NCBI GenBank assembly: GCA_964396055.1
Contig: CAYNDV010000027.1
Location: 1 to 40,906, forward strand
Source: CAYJPV01 sp964396055
GTDB taxonomy: Bacteria; Acidobacteriota; Vicinamibacteria; Vicinamibacterales; JAKQTR01
DNA length: 40,906 bases
Reading direction: 5' to 3'
This document shows, one piece after another, positions 5,874 to 15,300 of the stretch. Each line of letters opens with the position of its first letter. Position 1 is the stretch's first letter. The translations under genes were made by a program, and so were the position numbers. A model generated the notes under the pieces. The model did no database searches. It worked only from the letters and a program-made list of their open reading frames with translations, and was not told the origin of the DNA.

Positions 5874-8776
5874 CGGCGGCGCAGGGCGTCGCGCAGCACC
5901 TGGGCGAGGTGCCACACCTTGCGGCCCGTCGTCTGCTGGACCTGTTCCCGGCAACTGAAGCCGTTGGTGATGAAGTACGTGTCCGCGTCGGCCGCGCGCA
6001 CCGCCGGCAGCAACGCCCGTTCGGCTGCCGTGATGGACACCGGGTAGTGTTCTTCGCTGAACCCGAACGCCCCCGCCATACCGCAACATCCCGCGTCGAG
6101 CACCGTGGAGTCGAGGCCGAGCCGTTTCAGCACGGCCACCTCGTCATCCAGCCGCAGCACGGCTCGATGGTGACAGTGCGGATGCACCAGGGCCCGGCCG
6201 GCCAGGCGAAGACCGGGCAGCGCCTGATGACGCTCCAGGAACTCGCTCAGCAGGAACGTCTGCTGGCTCAGCTTCCGCGCGCGAGGATCGTCCGGGAACA
6301 GAGCCAGCAGTTCGTCACGGAAGACCGCCACACAACTGGGCTCGAGGCCCACGACGGGGATGCCGGCGTCGATGTCTGGCGCCAGCGCATCGAGGATCTC
6401 CTGCAGCCGCCGCCGGGCCACGCTCAGCATGCCGTGGTCGTACAGCGGCCGGCCGCAACACAGGCGCTGGCGGGGCGTATCCACGCGGAAGCCGGCCGCC
6501 TCCAGCACCTCCACGGCGGCGTGGGCGACGTCGGGCTCGAAGTAGTTGTTGAAGGTGTCGGCCCAGAGCACCACGCGCGGCCGGGCCGGGTCGGCCGCCC
6601 GGCGCGTGAACGTGCGGCGGAAGCTCTTCGGCGCGAAGGCGGGCAATCGGCGTTCCTGCGCCACGCCGAGCAGGCGCTTGATCCACCTGTCGAACGGGCG
6701 CGTCTGCGTGAAGGCATTGGCCAGCCACGGCACGTACTCGGCCAGCGCCGCCCAGTGGTTGATGAGCCCGAAGACGTAGGATTGCAGCGGCCGTCGGCGG
6801 CCCTCGTAGTAGTGCGCCAGGAACTCGGCCTTGTAGGTGGCCATGTCGACGCCCACCGGACACTCGGTCTTGCAGCTCTTGCACGACAGGCACAGCTCGA
6901 GCGACTCGCGCACCGCGTCGCTCCGGAACCCGTCCGTGATGACGTCTCCCTGCATCATCTCGAAGAGCAGCCGGGCCCTCCCGCGTGTGGCGTGCTCCTC
7001 GTCGCCGGTGGCCTGGTAGGACGGACACATCGCGCCGCCATCGGTCTTGCGGCACTTCCCCACCCCGACACACCGCATGGCGGCGTCGGCGAAGCTCCCC
7101 TCCTTCGTGTACGCGAAATGCGTGTGCACGTGTGGCGGGTGGTACGAGGCCACGCGCAGGTGCTCGTCGAGTTTGTACGGGCTGATGAGCTTGCCCGGGT
7201 TCATCCGGTTGCCGGGGTCCCACAGCGCCTTGAACTGCCGGAAGGCGGTCATCAGTTCCGGCCCGTACATCTTCGGCAGCAGTTCGCCGCGCGACTGGCC
7301 GTCGCCGTGCTCGCCGGAAATCGAGCCGCCGTAGTGCACCACGAGCTCCGCGGCTTCCTCGACGAACCGGCGGTAGGCCGCGATGCCCTCCGTGGTCTTG
7401 AGGTCGAAGTCGATGCGCGTGTGCACGCACCCCTGGCCGAAGTGGCCGTACAGCGACCCGCGGTAGCCGTAACGAGCCATCATCGCGCGCAGGTCCCGCA
7501 GATACCCGCCCAGGCGCGACGGCTCCACGGCGGCGTCTTCCCACCCTTCCCAGTTCTTCTTCTCGCCGGGCACGAACGACGTGGCCCCGAGCGCCGACTC
7601 ACGCACGGCCCACACGAGGGCCGCCTCGGCCGGGTCGCTGAAGTAGGTGGCCGAGGGCGGCTCCGCCAGCCCCTGCACGGCCTCGATGACGCGACGCGCC
7701 TTGTCCTCGGCCTCGGCCGGGCTGTCGCCCCCGAACTCCGCGTACAGCCAGCCGGCGCCGGGCGGCAGCAGCGCCAGCCCCTTCAGGTTGAGGCCCTTCT
7801 TGCGCGAATGCCCCACCAGCACTTCGTCGATGCCCTCGAGCCCGATCGGTCCCACGCTGGTGACCAGCGGCACCGCGTCGGCCGCAAGGTACACATCGGG
7901 GAACCCCAGAATCACCAGCGACCGGAACGGCGGGCTGGGCACCAGACGGGTCGTCGCTTCCAGAATCGTGACGCAGGTCCCCTCCGACCCCACCAGGGCG
8001 CGCGCCACGTGGAACCCCTTCTCCGGCAGCAGGTAGTCCAGGTTGTAGCCCGACACCCGGCGGGGAATCTGCGGGAACTGGGCCCGGACGAGGTCGGCAT
8101 ACCGATCGCGGATCGCCTTGAGCCCCGCGTAGATCTCGCCTCTGCGCCCGCCCTCGCGGATGTACTGCTCCAGCTGTTCGGGCGACGTGGCCCCGACCCG
8201 CATCCTGAGTCCGTCGTAGGTGAGGATGTCGAGTTCGTCGATGTTGTCGTCGGTCTTGCCCGCCATCACCGAGTGCACGCCGCAGGAGTTGTTGCCGATC
8301 ATCCCGCCCACGGTGCACCAGCGATGCGTCGCGGGATCGGGGGCAAACGTCAGGCCGTGCCGTTCGGCCTGTTCACGGAGCCGATCGAGCACGATGCCCG
8401 GCAGTACGCGCGCCTGGCGGCGGTCCGGGCTCATCTCCACGATCGTGTTCAGGTGCTTCGACAGGTCGAAGACGACCGCGACGTTACAGCACTGGCCCGC
8501 CAGGCTGGTGCCCGCGCCGCGCGGCAGGATCGGCGCGCCGAACTCGCGGCACACGGCCACCGTCTCGACGATGTCGTCGATGGTGCGGGGGATGACGACG
8601 CCGATGGGCACCTGGCGGTAGTTCGACGAATCCGTGGCGTACAACGCGCGGCTGCCCGCGTCGAAACGCACGTCGCCGGTGATGCGCTGCCGCAGGCGTT
8701 CGGCCAGGGCGGCGCCGTCGCCGGAGAACACGGGTGACGGCGCGGGCAGTGGACGGCTCAGGGTGTCAGTAGACAT
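5870..8776 (-). CDS. FAD/Fe-S D-2-hydroxyacid dehydrogenase (YdiJ/GlcD-GlpC fusion type)
   Basis: The 968-residue protein combines an FAD-linked oxidase half with an Fe-S half. FAD-binding motifs are PRGAGTSLAG (85-94) and GGMIGNNSCG (157-166). The FAD-oxidase C-domain contains GHFGQGCVHTR (444-454) and SGEHGDGQSRG (487-497). A ferredoxin-like module follows with C569, C575 and C584, then CLSCKSCKTECP (629-640). Two CCG motifs typical of GlpC/heterodisulfide-reductase-like subunits end it (LCCGRPLYDHG and GCCGMAGAFGF). Size and order match E. coli YdiJ, so oxidation of D-2-hydroxyglutarate or D-lactate into the respiratory chain is likely. The start is MSTDTL; a longer frame to 8833 lacks support. 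Confidence 0.93.
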   Translation of the reverse strand: MSTDTLSRPLPAPSPVFSGDGAALAERLRQRITGDVRFDAGSRALYATDSSNYRQVPIGVVIPRTIDDIVETVAVCREFGAPILPRGAGTSLAGQCCNVAVVFDLSKHLNTIVEMSPDRRQARVLPGIVLDRLREQAERHGLTFAPDPATHRWCTVGGMIGNNSCGVHSVMAGKTDDNIDELDILTYDGLRMRVGATSPEQLEQYIREGGRRGEIYAGLKAIRDRYADLVRAQFPQIPRRVSGYNLDYLLPEKGFHVARALVGSEGTCVTILEATTRLVPSPPFRSLVILGFPDVYLAADAVPLVTSVGPIGLEGIDEVLVGHSRKKGLNLKGLALLPPGAGWLYAEFGGDSPAEAEDKARRVIEAVQGLAEPPSATYFSDPAEAALVWAVRESALGATSFVPGEKKNWEGWEDAAVEPSRLGGYLRDLRAMMARYGYRGSLYGHFGQGCVHTRIDFDLKTTEGIAAYRRFVEEAAELVVHYGGSISGEHGDGQSRGELLPKMYGPELMTAFRQFKALWDPGNRMNPGKLISPYKLDEHLRVASYHPPHVHTHFAYTKEGSFADAAMRCVGVGKCRKTDGGAMCPSYQATGDEEHATRGRARLLFEMMQGDVITDGFRSDAVRESLELCLSCKSCKTECPVGVDMATYKAEFLAHYYEGRRRPLQSYVFGLINHWAALAEYVPWLANAFTQTRPFDRWIKRLLGVAQERRLPAFAPKSFRRTFTRRAADPARPRVVLWADTFNNYFEPDVAHAAVEVLEAAGFRVDTPRQRLCCGRPLYDHGMLSVARRRLQEILDALAPDIDAGIPVVGLEPSCVAVFRDELLALFPDDPRARKLSQQTFLLSEFLERHQALPGLRLAGRALVHPHCHHRAVLRLDDEVAVLKRLGLDSTVLDAGCCGMAGAFGFSEEHYPVSITAAERALLPAVRAADADTYFITNGFSCREQVQQTTGRKVWHLAQVLRDALRRR

Positions 8777-8823
8777 CGGCAGGATTCCCGGGCACCGGGG
8801 GCGGTTGGCGTTGAGAGATGGTG

Positions 8824-9010
8824 TCAGAAGCAAGAAGCAAGAAGCAAGAAGGGATCACGCTGGGCGCGCTGCGGGGCCAGCCGTGACCCTTCGGTGCAGT
8901 TCAGGGTCGCCCCGAGCACCGTCGAGGGGTGAACCGGGAACCGCCGGCCAGCCCAACGGCCGAGAGCCGAACGGCCCTCCGTAACCGTGAACCGTCATTC
9001 AGCCGAACGG
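8824..9010 (+). repeat. Composite short-tandem-repeat island 1
   Basis: A TCAGAAGCAA array with period 7 runs from 8824 and ends GAAGGGATCAC at 8858. About 90 nt later comes an octamer-type block with CCCAACGGCCGAGAGCCG at 8952 and more CCGAACGGC units to 9010. The block overlaps the 3' end of msrQ and encodes its last residues (SAE and stop). The same order of modules recurs at 38141-38366 and inside imuB. No gene is seen in 8777-8994. Confidence 0.8.
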
Positions 9011-9588
9011 CTCCGCGGCGCCCAGGCCCACCAGGTGCGCAGCGCCAGCAGCGCCGCCACGATCAGGGCGTAGGCCAGCGGCCGGCGGATGTCGGCCTTG
9101 ACGAGCCACCAGTAGTGGACCACGCCGGCCAGGGCCGCGAGGTACGCCAACCGGTGCAGCCGCCGCCACGCGCGGCCGCCCAGGCGCCGGACCATGCCCG
9201 CCGTGGACGTGGCCGCCAGCGGCACCATCACGATGAAGGCGGTGAACCCCGCAGTGATGAACGGGCGTTTGCCGATGTCCTTCAGGATGGCGGCCACGTC
9301 GAAGAACTGATCGAGCCAGACGTAGGTGAGCACGTGCAGCGTGCCGTAGAAGAACGCGAAGAGCCCCAGCAGGCGCCGGACCGACGCGAGTTCGCTCCAT
9401 CCCGTCAGCCGCCGCACCGGCGTCACGGCCAGCGTGGCCACGAGCAGCCGCAGCGTCCACGTCCCGGTCTCGTCCGTGATCGCGTCGATCGGATTGGCGC
9501 CCAGCCTGTCGGTCGCGGCGGCCCAGACCAGCCAGGCCGCCGGGGTGAGCGCGAGCAGGAAGGCAGCGGGTTTCAGGGGCAATCGCAT
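8995..9588 (-). CDS. msrQ: MsrQ, heme-binding membrane subunit of periplasmic Met sulfoxide reductase
   Basis: A 197-residue membrane protein of the ferric-reductase-like MsrQ/YedZ family. Five to six helices are visible, with candidate heme ligands in GTLHVLTYVW (H85), RRLHRLAYLA and VVHYWWLVK. It passes electrons from the respiratory chain to MsrP, which repairs oxidised methionine in periplasmic proteins. It lies 30 nt downstream of msrP on the same strand, the usual operon order. The final residues and stop are encoded by an octamer-type repeat that continues past the gene, so the C-terminus may have been altered by repeat spread. Confidence 0.95.
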   Translation of the reverse strand: MRLPLKPAAFLLALTPAAWLVWAAATDRLGANPIDAITDETGTWTLRLLVATLAVTPVRRLTGWSELASVRRLLGLFAFFYGTLHVLTYVWLDQFFDVAAILKDIGKRPFITAGFTAFIVMVPLAATSTAGMVRRLGGRAWRRLHRLAYLAALAGVVHYWWLVKADIRRPLAYALIVAALLALRTWWAWAPRSRSAE

Positions 9589-9618
9589 GTTTCGCGGGAC
9601 CCGGGGTTGTCGCCGGCC

Positions 9619-10566
<948 letters not shown>

Positions 10567-10619
10567 GATGGGGTTCCCTACCTAGGATAACCCGGCCCGG
10601 GCCCGGGGTATTCCCGGGG

Positions 10620-10915
10620 CGTGGGGCGTGGGTACACGTGTAGAAGCAGGAAGCAAGGAGCAAGAAGGGATCACACTGTCCCGCTCCGAGCCCCGAGCCC
10701 CACGTCCCACGCCCCATGTCCCACGCCCCACGCCCCCAGTGGGCCCCGCCCCCCCGCCCGCGGGGGGGGGGGGGCGGGGGGGGGGGGGGGGGGGGGGGGG
10801 GGGGCGGGGGGGGGGGGGGGGGGGGGGGGNNNNNNNNNNCCCCGCCCCCCCCCCGCCCCCCCCCCCCCCCCCCCCACCCCCCACGCCCCACGCCCCACGC
10901 CCCATGTCCCCCGCC
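10620..10915. repeat. Heptamer repeat island 2 with assembly artefact in its middle
   Basis: GTGGGGC heptamers at 10620-10630 are followed by a GAAGCAA-type array (10641-10673, ending GAAGGGATCAC), then CCCCACG/CCCATGT heptamers (about 10697-10738). A run of about 70 G with few interruptions (10759-10829), ten Ns and a C run (10840-10876) follow, then more CACGCCC heptamers to about 10910. The heptamers are real-looking and match other islands. The G and C runs are probably sequencing or assembly artefact. No gene is supported between 10567 and 10967; apparent frames there are poly-Gly/poly-Pro. Confidence 0.75.
10830..10839. other. Assembly gap (10 Ns) between G run and C run
   Basis: Ten Ns separate a G-only tail on the left contig end from a C-only head on the right contig end. 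Reading outward from each contig, both ends extend as G, the pattern produced by dark cycles in two-colour sequencing. The true length and content of this gap are unknown. Confidence 0.9.
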
Positions 10916-10926
10916 CCCCGCCCCTG

Positions 10927-10935
10927 TGCTACACT
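10927..10935 (+). promoter_or_regulatory. Extended -10 promoter candidate for the DUF2461/A2M operon
   Basis: TGCTACACT gives a TGn extended -10 with TACACT (10930-10935), 33 bp before the GTG start at 10968. No good -35 is visible because the upstream sequence is C-rich heptamer repeat, which is tolerable for an extended -10 promoter. Confidence 0.45.
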
Positions 10936-10967
10936 GCCCGGCGGTCTTCCCGAGGAGCAACAACACG

Positions 10968-11729
10968 GTGACGAAGGCACTCCCCAACCCCGCCGCGGCC
11001 GGCGTGGGGCGCGCGCCGCGTTTCCAGCCGGACGCGCTGGCCTTTCTGCGCGCGCTCGCCCGCAACAACCGCCGCGAGTGGTTCCAGGCCCGCAAGGATC
11101 GGTACGACGACGTCGTCCGCGGCCCGATGGTGGCCTTCGTCGAACGTCTCGCCGAGGATCTCGCCCGCTGGGCACCAGAGCTGGTCGCCACGCCTCGCGT
11201 GTCGATCTTCCGCATCTACCGCGACACGCGGTTCAGCCACGACAAGACCCCGTACAAGACGAACATCGCGGCCCACTTCCCCCATCGCGATCTGCCGAAG
11301 GGCGAGTGTGCGGGTCTCTATGTCGAAGTGGCGCCACGCCACGTCTGGTACGGCGGTGGCATGTATCGGCCTTCGCCCCGCCAGCTGGCCGTCGTGCGCC
11401 AGCACCTGGCCGCCCACCACCGGCAGTTCGAGAAACTGCTGCGCGCGCCGGCGTTCCAGCGGACCTTCGGCGTGCTGGAAGGCGACACGCTGCAGCGCGT
11501 GCCGCGGGGGTACCCGGCCGACCACCCGGCCGCACACTGGTTGCGCCACCGCCAGTTCCTGGCGGGCGTCGAACGGCCGGCCGAGTTCGCCACGTCACCC
11601 GCCTTCTACCGCACGGTGTCGTCGGCGTTCCGCGCCCTGGCCCCGATCATCACGTTCCTCAATGCGCCGCAGGTGGCCGCCACCCGGGCCGCGGCGGCGG
11701 CCCGCCCCTGGGTCGAGCCCGGCTGGTGA
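10968..11729 (+). CDS. DUF2461 family protein
   Basis: A 253-residue protein starting at GTG 10968 with GAGGAG 10 nt upstream. Family-typical blocks are FLRALARNNRREWFQARKD near residues 25-43, FRIYRDTRFSHDKTPYKTN around the first third, and GGGMYRPSPRQL. DUF2461 proteins are cytoplasmic, widespread and of unknown biochemical role. Its stop overlaps the next start by 4 nt (GTGA), so it is coupled to a DUF1175/alpha-2-macroglobulin operon. That link to envelope genes is the only functional hint. Confidence 0.9.
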   Translation: MTKALPNPAAAGVGRAPRFQPDALAFLRALARNNRREWFQARKDRYDDVVRGPMVAFVERLAEDLARWAPELVATPRVSIFRIYRDTRFSHDKTPYKTNIAAHFPHRDLPKGECAGLYVEVAPRHVWYGGGMYRPSPRQLAVVRQHLAAHHRQFEKLLRAPAFQRTFGVLEGDTLQRVPRGYPADHPAAHWLRHRQFLAGVERPAEFATSPAFYRTVSSAFRALAPIITFLNAPQVAATRAAAAARPWVEPGW

Positions 11730-12382
11730 GACGCGTCCTGGCGGCCATCGTGGTCCTGTGCGGCCTGGCGGCGGCGCCGCAGGCGCAGGTGCGGATGGCC
11801 GATCACGGCGACCAGGAAGCCTTCCGGGCGTGGTTCACTTTCCTGGCCGACGCGCAGTTCTACCGCGCCACGCCCGACGTGGCGGACTGCGCGGCCCTCA
11901 TCCGCCACGCCGTCCGCGAAGCCGTGAAGCCGCACACACCCGAGTGGCACCGCCTCGCCGCGTTGCCGGCAACGCCGGCGTTGCCCGACGTCCGCGTCCG
12001 GCCGGTGCCCACGCCGGACGGCTGGCCCCTGTTCAAGGTGGCCGCGAAGCGGTACGCGGAGTTCGCCGACGCGAAGACCATCGTCGGCCTGAATGCGCGG
12101 CCGGTGGGCCGCGATCTGGCCGCCCTCCGGCCTGCCGACCTGCTGTACTTCCGGCAGGAGGACCAGACACTCCCCGATCACCTGATGGTGTATGTCGGGC
12201 CGTCGGCGTTCGAGCGCGACGGCCGAGACTGGATCGTGTACCACACCGGGCCGTCCGATGGCGGCCCCGGCGAAGTCCGCAAGACGCGGCTGGCCGACCT
12301 CCTGCGCCACCCGGCGGCGCGCTGGCGGCCCATTCCCCCCAACCCGGCATTCGTCGGTGTCTTCAGGCTGAACTGGCTATGA
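11726..12382 (+). CDS. DUF1175 (YfaT-like) secreted protein
   Basis: This 218-residue protein has a signal peptide (MRRVLAAIVVLCGLAAAPQAQ, cleavage near 20). The mature part contains DCAALIRHAVREA, FADAKTIVGLNARPV, LRPADLLYFRQ and LPDHLMVYVG, blocks I associate with DUF1175, encoded next to alpha-2-macroglobulin genes in E. coli (yfaT-yfaS). The Cys in DCAALIRHA and the His in PDHLMVYVG resemble an NlpC/P60-like catalytic Cys/His arrangement; this is a suggestion only. GTG start overlaps the previous stop and its own stop overlaps the A2M start (ATGA), so it probably works with A2M in the periplasm. Confidence 0.85.
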   Translation: MRRVLAAIVVLCGLAAAPQAQVRMADHGDQEAFRAWFTFLADAQFYRATPDVADCAALIRHAVREAVKPHTPEWHRLAALPATPALPDVRVRPVPTPDGWPLFKVAAKRYAEFADAKTIVGLNARPVGRDLAALRPADLLYFRQEDQTLPDHLMVYVGPSAFERDGRDWIVYHTGPSDGGPGEVRKTRLADLLRHPAARWRPIPPNPAFVGVFRLNWL

Positions 12383-15300
12383 CACGTCCACGCACCTGGC
12401 TCGGCTTCCTCGTATTGGCTGTCTGGCTCGCCGTCCCCCTGCCGGCCCTCGCCCAGGACGAGGCCGACAGGCAGGGCCCCGCGTTCACCCTGTGGAGCAG
12501 CCAGATCTACACGACCGACGAACGCCCGGCGTTCGACCTGACGTTCGTGAAGATCGACCACCTCGACTTCCGGGTCTACAAGGTGCAGGACCCGCTGGCG
12601 TTCTTCGCCGGCTTGAAGGACCCGCACCAGCTGGGCTCGGAGACGCCGGTGGTTCCCCAGGAGCAGACCTGGCTCGAGCGCCTCGCGAACTGGAAGTACG
12701 AGCGGCGGCTCGCCATCCGCCAGTTCCTGCGGGGCCAGGTGAGCTACGACTACCGGGTGCGCCGCCGCGAAGCCGCCGACCAGGCGAAGGTGTCGCAGCG
12801 CCAGGTGCTGCGCGCCAATACCTTCGCGCAGGTGCCGTTGCTGAACGCCGCCGCCCTGGTCGCCTCGTGGCGTGAGGTGCTGCCGCCCATGCGGGATCCC
12901 GACACCCGCCGTATTCCGCTCGAGGTGAAGGAGCCCGGGGTGTATGTGGTCGAGGCGGTCAGCGCGCCGCTCAAGGCCTACACGATCGTCATCGTGTCGG
13001 ACATCGGCCTGGTGACGAAGACGTCCCCCGGCCAGATCCTCGTGTTCGCCGCCCACCGCAAGACGGGCCAGCCCCAGGCCGGCTGCGACGTCCAGACGCT
13101 GGTCAACCGTCAGCCTGGCGCCACGATGAAGACGGGTGACGATGGTGTTGCGCTGACGACCTTCGACGTGGAGCGGCCCGACTCGGCGATCACGCTGGCA
13201 CGATGCGGCACGCAGGTGACCGCGTCGGATCCGGGCAGCTGGGCCCTCGACGCGTCGCTGCGCGACCTGGTGGGCTACGTCTACACCGACAAGCCCATCT
13301 ACCGGCCCGGCCACACCGTGCGCATCAAGGCCGTGCTGCGGTGGCGCTCCGGCGGCCAGTTGACGCCCTTCGACGGCCAGACGGCGGAGATCGCGATCAC
13401 GGACAACAACGACAAGGTGGTGCTGCGGGAAACGAAGCCCGTGGATACGTTCGGGTCGATCACCACCTCGTTCACCGTGCCGGCCGGCGCCGCCCTCGGG
13501 TACTACAGCGTGACGGTGGCCAGCGGCGAGACGAAGTCGAGCGGCAGCTTCGAGGTGCAGGAGTATCGCAAACCCGAGTTCGAAGTCGTGGTGACGCCCA
13601 CCGAGCGCTTCGTCGTGCAGGGCAGCTCGGCCACGGTCACCGTCAATGCGAAGTACTACTTCGGCCAGCCCGTCGCGCGCGGGGCGGTGACGTACGTCGT
13701 CCACCGCCAGGGGTACTACTCGCCGTGGCGCTGGGGCGACGCGGATGACGAGGAAGGCGGCGGCGGGTACTTCTGGGGCGGTGAGCAGGCGAGCGAGCAG
13801 ACGGCCGAACTCGACGCCGACGGCAACGTCACGCTGACGGTACCGCTCGAGGCCGACGAAAACGGCCACGACTACTCGGTCCGCATCGAGGCCCGCGTCA
13901 CCGACGCCAGCAGCCGGGAAGTCTCGGGCAACACCGTCGTGCACGCGCCGTTCGGCGCGTTCATGGTGAACGCCTCGCCGGAGCGGTACGTCTACCGGCC
14001 CGGAGCGTCCGCCACCGTCAGCCTCAAGACGCTCGACTACCAGGGGGTGGCCCGCGCCAGCGTGAGCGTGACGGTCGCCCTCGAACGGCTCGAGTACCCG
14101 GAGGGGCGCTGGAACGACCCGACCATCACCCAGGTTGCCCAGGGCACTGTGCAGACGGACCAGGAGGGCCGCGCGTCGTGGTCCGCCACGCTGCCCAAGG
14201 ACGGCGGCACCTACCGGTTCCGCGCCGTGGCCCGCGACGCTGGCCGCGACCTGCAGGACACGGCCAGCCTCTGGGTGACCGGCTACGCCGACGCAGACGA
14301 GGAGAATACGTACGTCGAACTGGTGGCCGACCAGAAAACGTACAAGCCCGGCGACACGGCAAAGCTCGTCATCCGCGGCGCGAAGGCGAGCGCTCCGGTG
14401 CTGGTGACGAAGGAAGGCCAGTCGGTGTCGTACTACCGCGTCGTGACGCTCACGGGCGACGAACCGCTCGAGGTGCCCATCGCCGAGGCCGACCTGGGCG
14501 ACACGTACGCCAACGTCGCGTTCCTGAAGGACGACCGGCTGTTCCGCGGCGAGAAGCGCCTCAAGGTGCCGGCCGTCGCGCGCCAGCTGAACGTCGCCGT
14601 CACGGCCGAGCAGGCGGTGTACAAGCCCCGCCAGTCGGGCCGCTTCACCCTGGCGGTGACCGACGCGGCCGGCGCGCCGGTGAAGGCCCAGCTCAGCGTG
14701 GGCGTGATCGACGAGGCCGTCTACGGCGTCAAGCCCGACGCCACGCCCGACGCACTGCGCTTCTTCTACCGGCTCAACTACAGCCGCGTCTACACCGACT
14801 TCTCGCGAGACTACTCGTTTGTCGGGTACGCCGGCACGCAGCAACTGCTCCTCGCGCAGCGCCGCAAGCCGCTCACGCTGGCCGACTTCAAGGCCGACAA
14901 GCCCACGCGCCCGCAGGTCCGCAAGGACTTCCCCGACGCGATCTTCTGGAAGGCCGACGTCGTGACCGACGCGGCCGGCAAGGCCACCGTCGAGGTGCCC
15001 TACCCCGACGCCCTCACGACGTGGCGCCTGACCGCGCGCGCCATCACCGCCGACACGAAGGTCGGCGCCGGCATCACGCGGACGCTGACGACCAAGGACC
15101 TCATCCTGCGCGTCGTCACCCCGCGCTTCCTGACCGAGGGCGATACCCTCGATCTGCCCTACATCGTCCACAACTACCTGCCCGGCGAGCAGGCGGTGTC
15201 GCTGTCGGGCACCGTGGCGGGCCTGACGCCGGCGGCCGACGGCGGCCTTGCCTCCCCGATCACGGTGACCGTGCCGCAGAACGGCGAGCACCGGACCGAC

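Noticed and set aside
5909..8737. Long rightward open frame opposite the FAD dehydrogenase
   Set aside because: It is the antisense of a clear enzyme. Composition is Arg/Gly/His-rich with no domain, an effect of high GC content.
10628..10967. Frames through the poly-G/N block extending DUF2461 upstream
   Set aside because: They encode only poly-Gly, poly-Pro and unknown residues; the GTG at 10968 has a proper ribosome site.
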